Assembly (NCBI GenBank): GCA_965216905.1
Contig: OZ244213.1
Location: 2,852,001 to 2,916,000 of the forward strand
Length of the DNA: 64,000 nucleotides
Direction: 5' to 3'
DNA from: G965216905 sp965216905
GTDB lineage: Bacteria; Actinomycetota; Acidimicrobiia; Spongiisociales; ZC4RG35
Part shown: positions 25,854-32,805 of the stretch, piece by piece
Position numbering within the stretch: the first letter of the stretch is position 1
Layout of the letters: each line of letters starts with the position of its first letter
Notes under the pieces: generated by a model
Seen by the model: the letters and a program-made list of their open reading frames with translations, nothing else
What the model was told of the DNA's origin: nothing
The model's database searches: none
Program-made: the position numbers and the translations under genes

Positions 25854-26498
25854 GTGCTCTTGGATCATCGCGTCCTGTGGTTCGCCGGGACCAACTGTTG
25901 GGTGGTTGCTCCTGCGGCGGGTGGCGGGGCGGTGATCATCGATGCGCCACCCGATCCGACCGGTGTGGCCGCGCTGCTCACCGCTCATGACCTGACTCCC
26001 ACCGCCTTGCTGCTGACCCACGGCCACATCGATCACATGGGTGGAGCGGAGTCCGTTCGGCAAGCGGGGGCGATCACGTACGTGCACGCCGACGATGACT
26101 TCCTGACACTCGACCCGCTCCGCCAGCTCCGTTCCATGTTCGGCATGGTTCCGCCGGGCGACTACCCGGCACCGGTCGAGACTCGGCCACTCGCCCATGG
26201 GGACCGACTGGACCTCGTCGGCCTCACCTTCTCGGTGCTGCACACGCCCGGGCACACCCCCGGGCACTGCTGCTTCCTCCTCGAATCCGAAGGGTGGCTG
26301 TTCTCCGGCGATCAGCTGTTCGCCGGTTCGATCGGGCGGACCGACCTCCCCGGCGGTGATCATGCGCAACTGATGCGGTCGATGAGTGCAAAGGTGATGG
26401 CGCTCGACGACGAGATCCGGGTGTTGCCGGGTCACGGACCGGAGACCACGATCGGCCGGGAACGCCGCACCAATCCTTTCCGGTCCCAGTGGCAATGA
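25854..26498 (+). CDS. Metallo-beta-lactamase-fold hydrolase (glyoxalase II-like)
   Basis: Hydrolase of 214 residues with the dinuclear metal motif THGHIDHMGG (His56, His58, Asp60, His61), a later His in LHTPGHTPGHCC, the bridging Asp in FSGDQLFAGSIGRTDLPGG, and a final His in VLPGHGPETTIGRE. The GRTDLPGG-GPETTIGRERRTNPF pattern matches the YcbL/GloB-like group that hydrolyses thioesters; the physiological substrate is not known. In many actinobacteria such a gene sits between relA and hisS, as here apart from the inserted conservon region. The GTG at 25854 was chosen from the nearby -10 box; longer frames upstream run through the divergent coiled-coil gene and are spurious. Confidence 0.92.
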   Translation: MLLDHRVLWFAGTNCWVVAPAAGGGAVIIDAPPDPTGVAALLTAHDLTPTALLLTHGHIDHMGGAESVRQAGAITYVHADDDFLTLDPLRQLRSMFGMVPPGDYPAPVETRPLAHGDRLDLVGLTFSVLHTPGHTPGHCCFLLESEGWLFSGDQLFAGSIGRTDLPGGDHAQLMRSMSAKVMALDDEIRVLPGHGPETTIGRERRTNPFRSQWQ

Positions 26499-26566
26499 CA
26501 CCGGCGGCGTCGAGGCCGTGGGGTTCATCGTCCAAGGTCCGAGACTGGGCCTGGGCACCGGGCGAG

Positions 26567-26572
26567 TAGCCT
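26567..26572 (+). promoter_or_regulatory. Possible -10 box of hisS
   Basis: TAGCCT lies 34 bases before the hisS ATG, giving a short leader that contains GGAAGG (26596-26601) five bases before the start. Confidence 0.4.
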
Positions 26573-26606
26573 CCGGGCTTCCGTTCCGAAGTCTCGGAAG
26601 GCTGTC

Positions 26607-27971
26607 ATGGTGAATCCGCGAACGAAACCGCGAACGATGCCGGGTGTGCTGGAGCTCCTCCCACCCGAGCAGATCACATTTCAACGGATGATCGACACGA
26701 TCCGTCACGTCTTCGAGCGGTTTGGTTTCCTTCCGGTCGAGACGCCGGCGATCGAGCTCTCCGAGGTGTTGTTGACCAAGAGCGGGGGCGAGACCGAACG
26801 GCAGGTCTACTTCGTCCAGTCGACCGGGGCCCGAGCTCGAGGTGGCGAGCCCGACCTGGCGCTTCGATTCGATCTGACCGTGCCCCTGGCCCGGTACGTG
26901 GCGGAACATCAGGCCAACCTCGCATTTCCGTTCCGCCGCTACCAGATGCAGCGTGTCTATCGCGGCGAGTCCGCCCAGCGCGGCCGTTTTCGAGAGTTCT
27001 ACCAGTGCGACATCGACGTCGTAGGACGGGACGGGCTTCCCCTGCGTCACGATGCGGAGATCCCCGCCGTCATCGATCGGGTCTTCGATGAGCTGGCTGT
27101 CGGAGCGTTCACGATTCGGGTCAACAATCGCCGGCTGATGCGGGGATTGCTCGACGCGGGTGGAATCGCCGACCTCGATCTGCAGAGTGCCGTCCTGCGC
27201 GAGATCGACAAGCTCGACAAGCGCGGGGCGGACGCGGTGGCCGAATCGCTCGCCGAACTCGGTCTGCAGCGCGCGTCCGTCTCCGATCTGATGAGTCTGC
27301 TCGGCCGAGGTCGGGTATCTGGTGACGACGCCCAGGAGACATTGGACGAATTGGAGCGGCATCCCGCATCCGGCGAGATGCTCGTCACCGGCGTGACCGA
27401 GATGCGCCAGGTGCTGTCGGGAATCGCCGCGCTGGGGGTTCCCGAGGAACGCTTCTGTCTCGATCTGACCGTTGCTCGGGGTCTCGACTACTACACCGGC
27501 ACCGTGTACGAGACGACGCTCGATGACCATCCGGCGATCGGTTCGGTGTGCTCCGGAGGAAGGTACGACGATCTGGCCGGGCTGTACACCACGACGTCTC
27601 TCCCCGGCGTCGGCATCTCCATCGGTTTGACCAGGCTGTTCTGGCAACTGCGGGAGGCGGGGCTGGTCGGCGCGTCGCCGAGCCCCGTTCAGGCGTTGGT
27701 CACCCTGATGGACGACGACGGATGGGCGAGCGGTATGCAGATCGCCGCCGGGCTGCGAGCGGCCGGCATCAACGTCGAGGCGGTCATGCAGCCTTCCCGG
27801 TTGGGGAAGCAGCTGAAGTACGCCGACCGGGTCGGTATCCGGTTTGCGATCATCGCCGGGGAGGACGAGCGCGTTCGAGGTGCCGTGCAGTTGAAGGATC
27901 TCCGCAACCAGACCCAGCGTGAGGTCCCGATCGGCCAGGTGGCCGAACAGATTCTCCGAGAACAGGAGTGA
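26607..27971 (+). CDS. hisS: Histidyl-tRNA synthetase
   Basis: Class II synthetase of 454 residues. Motif 1 region VFERFGFLPVETPAIE, motif 2 with FPFRRYQMQRVYRGE and FREFYQCDIDVVG, the histidine-specific LDLTVARGLDYYTGTVYE, motif 3 LPGVGISIGLTRLFWQL, and a C-terminal anticodon-binding domain (about 350-454). ATG at 26607 has GGAAGG five bases upstream. The next gene, aspS, starts two bases after the stop; hisS-aspS adjacency is widely conserved. Confidence 0.97.
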   Translation: MVNPRTKPRTMPGVLELLPPEQITFQRMIDTIRHVFERFGFLPVETPAIELSEVLLTKSGGETERQVYFVQSTGARARGGEPDLALRFDLTVPLARYVAEHQANLAFPFRRYQMQRVYRGESAQRGRFREFYQCDIDVVGRDGLPLRHDAEIPAVIDRVFDELAVGAFTIRVNNRRLMRGLLDAGGIADLDLQSAVLREIDKLDKRGADAVAESLAELGLQRASVSDLMSLLGRGRVSGDDAQETLDELERHPASGEMLVTGVTEMRQVLSGIAALGVPEERFCLDLTVARGLDYYTGTVYETTLDDHPAIGSVCSGGRYDDLAGLYTTTSLPGVGISIGLTRLFWQLREAGLVGASPSPVQALVTLMDDDGWASGMQIAAGLRAAGINVEAVMQPSRLGKQLKYADRVGIRFAIIAGEDERVRGAVQLKDLRNQTQREVPIGQVAEQILREQE

Positions 27972-27973
27972 CG

Positions 27974-29713
27974 ATGTACAGAACGGATCATGCGGCCTCC
28001 CTCGACCGGTCCCGCATCGGTGACACGGTGAAGGTCGCAGGATGGGTGGCGTCTCGGCGAGACCATGGTGGCGTGGTCTTCGTCGACCTGCGCGACGCCA
28101 GCGGGCTGGTGCAGGTGGTGCTCGATCCGGCCGGCTTGGACGGGGTCGGTGAGCTGCGCATGGAGTTCTGCGTAGCCGTCGAGGGCGTGGTTCGGGAGCG
28201 TCCCGAGGGAACCATCAACGCCGACATCCCGACCGGCGAAATCGAGATCGGGGCGAGTGCGCTGACCGTGCTCAGTCCGGCGGCGGTGCTGCCGTTCATG
28301 ATCGAGGATCGGGTCGACGTGGACGAGCGGATTCGATTGCAGTATCGGTATCTCGATCTTCGCCGGCCCCGAATGGCAGCCAATCTGGTTGCCCGGTCGC
28401 GGGCGATCGCCGAGATGCGAAAGGTCATGGATGCCAACGGGTTTCTGGAGGTGGAGACGCCAACGCTGATCGCATCGACGCCGGAAGGGGCGAGGGACTT
28501 CCTGGTCCCGAGCCGCCATCAGCGCGGTTCGTTCTATGCGCTTCCCCAATCGCCACAGCTCTTCAAGCAGTTGCTGATGGTCGCCGGCGTCGAGCGCTAC
28601 TACCAGGTCGCCAAGTGCTACCGCGACGAGGATTTCCGCTCGGATCGACAGGTCGAGTTCGCGCAGTTGGATTTCGAAGGTGCCTTCTGGGGTCAAGAGG
28701 AGGTGCTCGACATGCTCGAGACCATCGTCGCGGCGGTGGTGCGGGCGGTCCGGGGCGTCGACCTCCCGACACCCTTTCCGCGATTGACGTGGCAGCAGGC
28801 CATGGATCGGTACGGGAGCGACAAGCCCGATACCCGATTCGGGATGAAGCTCGCCGATCTGTCGGAGGTCTTCGGTGGCTCCGAATTCAAGGCATTTGCT
28901 TCGGTGCTGGGGGACGGTGGAACGGTGCGCGGCTTCAATGCCGGCGCCGATCACGAGGTCTCTCGTTCGAAGCTCGACGGTCTCACCGAACGGGCCAAGA
29001 GTCTCGGCGCGAAGGGGCTCGTCTGGATGGTGGTCGAGGACGACGGCTCGCTTCGTTCACCGATCGTCAAGTTCTTGTCCGATTCCGAGCAGGCGGCGGT
29101 GGCCGAGGCGCTGGGGGCCGGAGGCGGTGACCTCCTGCTGCTCGCCGCAGACACGAACTGGCGGACGGCGGTCGAGGTCTTGGGCCACCTCCGCCTCGAC
29201 CTCGGACGGCCCGACACCCACGATGAGCTGGCCCCGCTGTTCGTGACCGAGTTCCCCACCTTCGAGCCCACATCCGACGGGGGCTTGGCGCCCGCCCATC
29301 ACCCGTTCACCGCGCCCGTCGACGTCGAACAGATGGAGTCCGATCCTCGCGCATCGATCTCTGCGGCGTACGACTTGGTGCTCAACGGTTCGGAGCTGGG
29401 GTCGGGGAGCGTGCGGATCTTCGATCCGGATGTGCAGGCCAAGGTCTTCGAGGTGCTGGGCATTGCGCCGGGCGAAGCCGAGCAGAGATTCGGGTGGTTC
29501 CTGGAGGGTCTTCGGTACGGGACCCCACCCCATGCGGGGTTCGCCATCGGGATCGACCGGTTCGTGGCCATCCTCCAGCACGAGATGAATATTCGTCAGA
29601 TCATTCCGTTCCCCAAGACCCAAACCGGTAGTGACCCCCTGACCGGCTCTCCCACCCCGGTCGACGAGGCGCAGCTCGCCGAGCTGGGAATCAGGCTCCG
29701 GCCGGGCGGCTGA
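27974..29713 (+). CDS. aspS: Aspartyl-tRNA synthetase, probably non-discriminating
   Basis: Bacterial-type AspRS of 579 residues: N-terminal OB-fold anticodon-binding domain, class II core with motif 2 YYQVAKCYRDEDFRSDRQ and motif 3 GFAIGIDRFVAIL, and a GAD insertion between them. The anticodon domain reads ASRRDHGGVVFVDLRD and ERPEGTINADIPTGE; His after RRD and Gly after RPE match residues known to mark non-discriminating enzymes that also charge tRNA-Asn. That would need GatCAB, which is not in this window. The ATG at 27974 has AGGAG five bases upstream; a GTG at 27968 overlapping the hisS stop is the alternative. Confidence 0.96.
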   Translation: MYRTDHAASLDRSRIGDTVKVAGWVASRRDHGGVVFVDLRDASGLVQVVLDPAGLDGVGELRMEFCVAVEGVVRERPEGTINADIPTGEIEIGASALTVLSPAAVLPFMIEDRVDVDERIRLQYRYLDLRRPRMAANLVARSRAIAEMRKVMDANGFLEVETPTLIASTPEGARDFLVPSRHQRGSFYALPQSPQLFKQLLMVAGVERYYQVAKCYRDEDFRSDRQVEFAQLDFEGAFWGQEEVLDMLETIVAAVVRAVRGVDLPTPFPRLTWQQAMDRYGSDKPDTRFGMKLADLSEVFGGSEFKAFASVLGDGGTVRGFNAGADHEVSRSKLDGLTERAKSLGAKGLVWMVVEDDGSLRSPIVKFLSDSEQAAVAEALGAGGGDLLLLAADTNWRTAVEVLGHLRLDLGRPDTHDELAPLFVTEFPTFEPTSDGGLAPAHHPFTAPVDVEQMESDPRASISAAYDLVLNGSELGSGSVRIFDPDVQAKVFEVLGIAPGEAEQRFGWFLEGLRYGTPPHAGFAIGIDRFVAILQHEMNIRQIIPFPKTQTGSDPLTGSPTPVDEAQLAELGIRLRPGG

Positions 29714-29745
29714 TCCGGTCTGTCGATCAACCCATCGACGGGCAC

Positions 29746-29751
29746 TACCGT
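29746..29751 (+). promoter_or_regulatory. -10 box of a likely leaderless rarA promoter
   Basis: TACCGT ends six bases before the rarA GTG, with no Shine-Dalgarno site. Confidence 0.5.
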
Positions 29752-29757
29752 CCGAGC

Positions 29758-31092
29758 GTGGATCTGTTCACGGCGAAAGCGGACGAGGTGGCCGAGCGAA
29801 ATGCTCCGCTCGCTGCGCGGATGCGTCCGCGCACCCTCGACGAGGTCGTCGGGCAACGGTCCCTGCTGGGCCCGGGCGCCGCATTTCGTCGAATCGTCGA
29901 GTCGGGACGGCTCCTGTCCATGTTGTTGTGGGGTCCACCCGGAACCGGCAAGACCACCCTCGCCCGTCTCATCGCCCAGCACGCCGAGGCCGCATTCGTC
30001 ACGCTCTCCGCCACCGCCGCCGGGGTGAAAGACGTCCGTGAGGTCCTGGCCGCCGCTCGAAACCGTCTGGCCACCGACGAGCGGCGGACGGTGCTGTTCC
30101 TGGATGAGATCCATCGGTTCTCGAAGAGCCAGCAGGACGCCCTGCTCCCGGGGGTGGAGGACGGCACGATCGTGCTGGTCGGGGCGACGACCGAGAACCC
30201 GTTCTTCGAGGTCAACGGACCCTTGCTCAGCCGGATGACCCTCTTCCGCACGGAGTCGATCGGCCCCGACGACCTGGCGGTGATGGTCCGGAGGGCGGTG
30301 GAGGATGCCGAGTCCGGGCTTGGGCGGCATGGTCTCTCCATCTCCGAGGAGGTCGTAGAGCTGCTCGTGAACCGGACCGGGGGCGACGCCCGACACACCC
30401 TGACCGTGCTCGACGTGGCCGCCTCGCTGGCGATCGGACGGGAAGCTCGCACCATCGAGGACGTGGACGTCGAAGAGGCCTTGCAGCGCCGGATCGTCCG
30501 GTACGACAAGGCGGGTGACCAGCACTACGACGTGATCAGCGCCTTCATCAAGAGCGTTCGAGGATCGGACGTCGACGCGGCGCTGTACTGGCTGCACTTG
30601 ATGCTGGAAGGAGGCGAGGACCCCGAATTCATCGCCCGCCGACTCGTGATACTCGCGTCGGAGGACGTCGGGCTCGCCGATCCCAATGCCCTGCTTCAGG
30701 CGGTGGCGGCTTCACAAGCACTGGCGTTGGTGGGCCTCCCGGAGGCGGCGTTCCATCTCACCCAGGCCACCGTGTATCTGGCGGCCGCACCGAAGTCGAA
30801 CGCACTGACGCTGGCGATGGCGGAGGCGCGGGAGTTGATCCGGAACGGCGAGAGCCCGAACGTCCCCGCGCATCTCCGTGACTCCCACTATCGGGGAGCG
30901 TCGAAGATCGGGCATGGCGACGGGTACCGGTATGCCCACGATGCTCCGCACCATGTGGTGAAACAGCGGTACTTCCCCGACGGGGTGCAACCTCGGCCGC
31001 TGTATCGACCCACCGACATGGGTCGGGAGGAGGCCCTGGCCGAACGACTGGCGTGGTTGGACGAGATCTTCGAGCGCCCGGATCGCCGATGA
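29758..31092 (+). CDS. rarA: Replication-associated recombination protein A (RarA/MgsA)
   Basis: AAA+ ATPase acting at stalled replication forks, 444 residues. It starts with the family sequence PLAARMRPRTLDEVVGQ; Walker A GPPGTGKTT is at 59-67, Walker B LFLDEIHRFSKSQQD follows near 115, then TTENPFFEVNGPLLSR as sensor 1, and the C-terminal tetramerisation domain with SEDVGLADPNAL and YRYAHDAPHHVVKQRYFP. Length is standard. The start is a GTG six bases after a TACCGT box. It is conserved next to aspS/alaS in actinobacteria. Confidence 0.97.
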   Translation: MDLFTAKADEVAERNAPLAARMRPRTLDEVVGQRSLLGPGAAFRRIVESGRLLSMLLWGPPGTGKTTLARLIAQHAEAAFVTLSATAAGVKDVREVLAAARNRLATDERRTVLFLDEIHRFSKSQQDALLPGVEDGTIVLVGATTENPFFEVNGPLLSRMTLFRTESIGPDDLAVMVRRAVEDAESGLGRHGLSISEEVVELLVNRTGGDARHTLTVLDVAASLAIGREARTIEDVDVEEALQRRIVRYDKAGDQHYDVISAFIKSVRGSDVDAALYWLHLMLEGGEDPEFIARRLVILASEDVGLADPNALLQAVAASQALALVGLPEAAFHLTQATVYLAAAPKSNALTLAMAEARELIRNGESPNVPAHLRDSHYRGASKIGHGDGYRYAHDAPHHVVKQRYFPDGVQPRPLYRPTDMGREEALAERLAWLDEIFERPDRR

Positions 31093-31123
31093 CGGCCGGC
31101 GCCGGGTTCGCCGGGCCTTGGCG

Positions 31124-32428
31124 ATGATCCCCCGGAAGGGGCTACGCCGGCGGCTGGCCATTGCCGTGATCGGCACGCTCGCATTGTCGGCTTGTGCTCC
31201 AGGAGGCGGGCCGAGCGGCGGGGATGACACCATCGATGCGGCGCCGTCCACCGCGGCGGAAGCCTCGGGTGGCCTGGCGTCGACGGTCCCGACGGACGCG
31301 ACCGTGTCCACCGTGGTGGCGACGTCGATGGCGACGACGACCACCACTCCGCCGGTCGAGACGGCACCAGCGACCACCACCACGCTGGCTCCCCTCCAAT
31401 CCCTCACCGTCACCGAAGTCGGAAACGGGTACTCCCAACCGGTCCTCGCCGTCGCCCCGCCCGGAGACCCGAGACTGTTCGTGGTCGAACGACGAGGTGT
31501 GATTCACATCCTGGGTCATGACGAGCCGTTTCTGGACATCGACGACCGCGTGAACTCGGAGGATGGAATCGAACCGGGACTGCTGGGTCTGGCGTTCCAT
31601 CCCGATTTCGCCCGGACGGGCCGGTTCTACGTCTACTACTACCGGTCAGACACTCCGCAGACCCAGCTGTCGAGCTTCCTCGTCTCGGACGACCCCGACG
31701 CCGCCGATCACGACTCTGAGACCCCGTTGATGACCTTCGACCAGCCCACCAATCGCCACAACGGCGGCATGCTCCAATTCGATGATGACGGGTACCTGTT
31801 CCTGTCGTTGGGTGAGGGCGGGGATGCATCCACCCACGCTCAGGATCCAGCGACGCCGTTGGGTTCCATTCTCCGTTTCGAGTTGACCCCGGACGGTGCG
31901 GTCCGACCGGCCTCGAACAATCCGTTCGCAGACGGCTCGGGAGCACCGGAGGTGTGGGCATTCGGGTTCCGCAACCCGTGGCGGTTCGACATCGACGGGT
32001 CCGACCTCTACGTCGGTGACGTCGGACACGAGCGGTGGGAGGAGATCGATGTCATTCGCATCGACGGTCGAGGCGGAGAGAACCTCGGCTGGCTCGAGAT
32101 GGAGGGAACCCACTGTTTCCGCAGCGGGTGCGACCCGGTCCGTTATACCCCGCCGGTACTCGAGTACTCCCACGACGAGGGATGCTCGGTCACCGGCGGT
32201 GTGGTGTACCGGGGCAGGATGATTCCGGAGTTGGACGGGCACTATCTCTATGCAGACTGGTGCGGTGGATGGGTCCGGTCGTTCCGGCTGCACGACGGCG
32301 AGGTGCGGGACGAGGCCACTCGCTTCGAGGACGTCGGGCAGATCAACGGGTTCGGAACCGACGCCGATGGCGAGGTGTATCTCCTCACCTACGACGGCCG
32401 GGTCGTTCGCATCGACGCGGTGCGGTAG
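31124..32428 (+). CDS. Lipoprotein, PQQ-type sugar dehydrogenase / YliI-like beta-propeller
   Basis: Exported protein of 434 residues. Basic start, hydrophobic core and lipobox TLALSAC (Cys near residue 25) mark a lipoprotein, so it should sit on the outer face of the membrane and be a substrate of LspA. A Thr/Pro-rich linker (about 40-90) leads to a six-bladed propeller of the glucose/sorbosone dehydrogenase family: VVERRGVIHIL, EPGLLGLAFHPDFARTGRFY, RHNGGMLQFDDDGYLF with the catalytic-type His, LGEGGD, and ending LTYDGRVVRIDAVR. Many actinobacterial members have unproven PQQ use, so oxidase activity is inferred. ATG at 31124 preferred to a TTG two codons earlier. Confidence 0.9.
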   Translation: MIPRKGLRRRLAIAVIGTLALSACAPGGGPSGGDDTIDAAPSTAAEASGGLASTVPTDATVSTVVATSMATTTTTPPVETAPATTTTLAPLQSLTVTEVGNGYSQPVLAVAPPGDPRLFVVERRGVIHILGHDEPFLDIDDRVNSEDGIEPGLLGLAFHPDFARTGRFYVYYYRSDTPQTQLSSFLVSDDPDAADHDSETPLMTFDQPTNRHNGGMLQFDDDGYLFLSLGEGGDASTHAQDPATPLGSILRFELTPDGAVRPASNNPFADGSGAPEVWAFGFRNPWRFDIDGSDLYVGDVGHERWEEIDVIRIDGRGGENLGWLEMEGTHCFRSGCDPVRYTPPVLEYSHDEGCSVTGGVVYRGRMIPELDGHYLYADWCGGWVRSFRLHDGEVRDEATRFEDVGQINGFGTDADGEVYLLTYDGRVVRIDAVR

Positions 32429-32461
32429 GCCGAACCGTCGGACGTGCCGTCCGGCCGATGG

Positions 32462-32686
32462 TCAGCCGGTGTGATCGGTGCTTCGGTCGGCGGTCTCGGT
32501 CACTCGGCGTGCGGGCACCCGCCGAGGAGGACGGATCAGTCGAGCAGTGAGCCGGAGCGCATCGGATCCGGTGTGTAGCGCCGCCGATCGGAGATCGAGG
32601 CCGCGCGGGCTCTGGTGGAGGGCGCGGATGGTGATCACGCACCCCGTGACCACGCCGGAACCGAACCAGAAGAGCCGATCGAACAT
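32462..32686 (-). CDS. Small membrane protein, DUF6167-like
   Basis: Predicted 74-residue protein: MFDRLFWFGSGVVTGCVITI forms one N-terminal membrane segment, followed by a basic, hydrophilic tail (RLTARLIRPPRRVPARR). It recalls the short DUF6167-type proteins (MFRRLFWF start) found just upstream of alaS in other actinobacteria, but there they are co-directional with alaS; here it is divergent. Support for being real: a minus-strand TATGCT box ends eight bases before the ATG, and the gap is otherwise unexplained. A longer frame starting at 32761 is less likely. No known function. Confidence 0.55.
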   Translation of the reverse strand: MFDRLFWFGSGVVTGCVITIRALHQSPRGLDLRSAALHTGSDALRLTARLIRPPRRVPARRVTETADRSTDHTG

Positions 32687-32694
32687 CTCGCCAG

Positions 32695-32700
32695 AGCATA
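32695..32700 (-). promoter_or_regulatory. -10 box before the small membrane protein gene
   Basis: Minus-strand TATGCT, ending eight bases before the ATG at 32686. Confidence 0.4.
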
Positions 32701-32789
32701 GGCGGGCTCGGGACCGTGGGTCAGGGGCCGGCTTCCTGCCAGATAGGACGGGCATTGGCAACTCGGGCGTCTGTCGGCTTCCTTGTCAC

Positions 32790-32795
32790 TAACCT
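32790..32795 (+). promoter_or_regulatory. -10 box of alaS
   Basis: TAACCT ends ten bases before the alaS ATG, so the leader is at most a few bases. No good -35 hexamer at normal spacing was seen. Confidence 0.45.
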
Positions 32796-32805
32796 CGCGG
32801 GCCCG

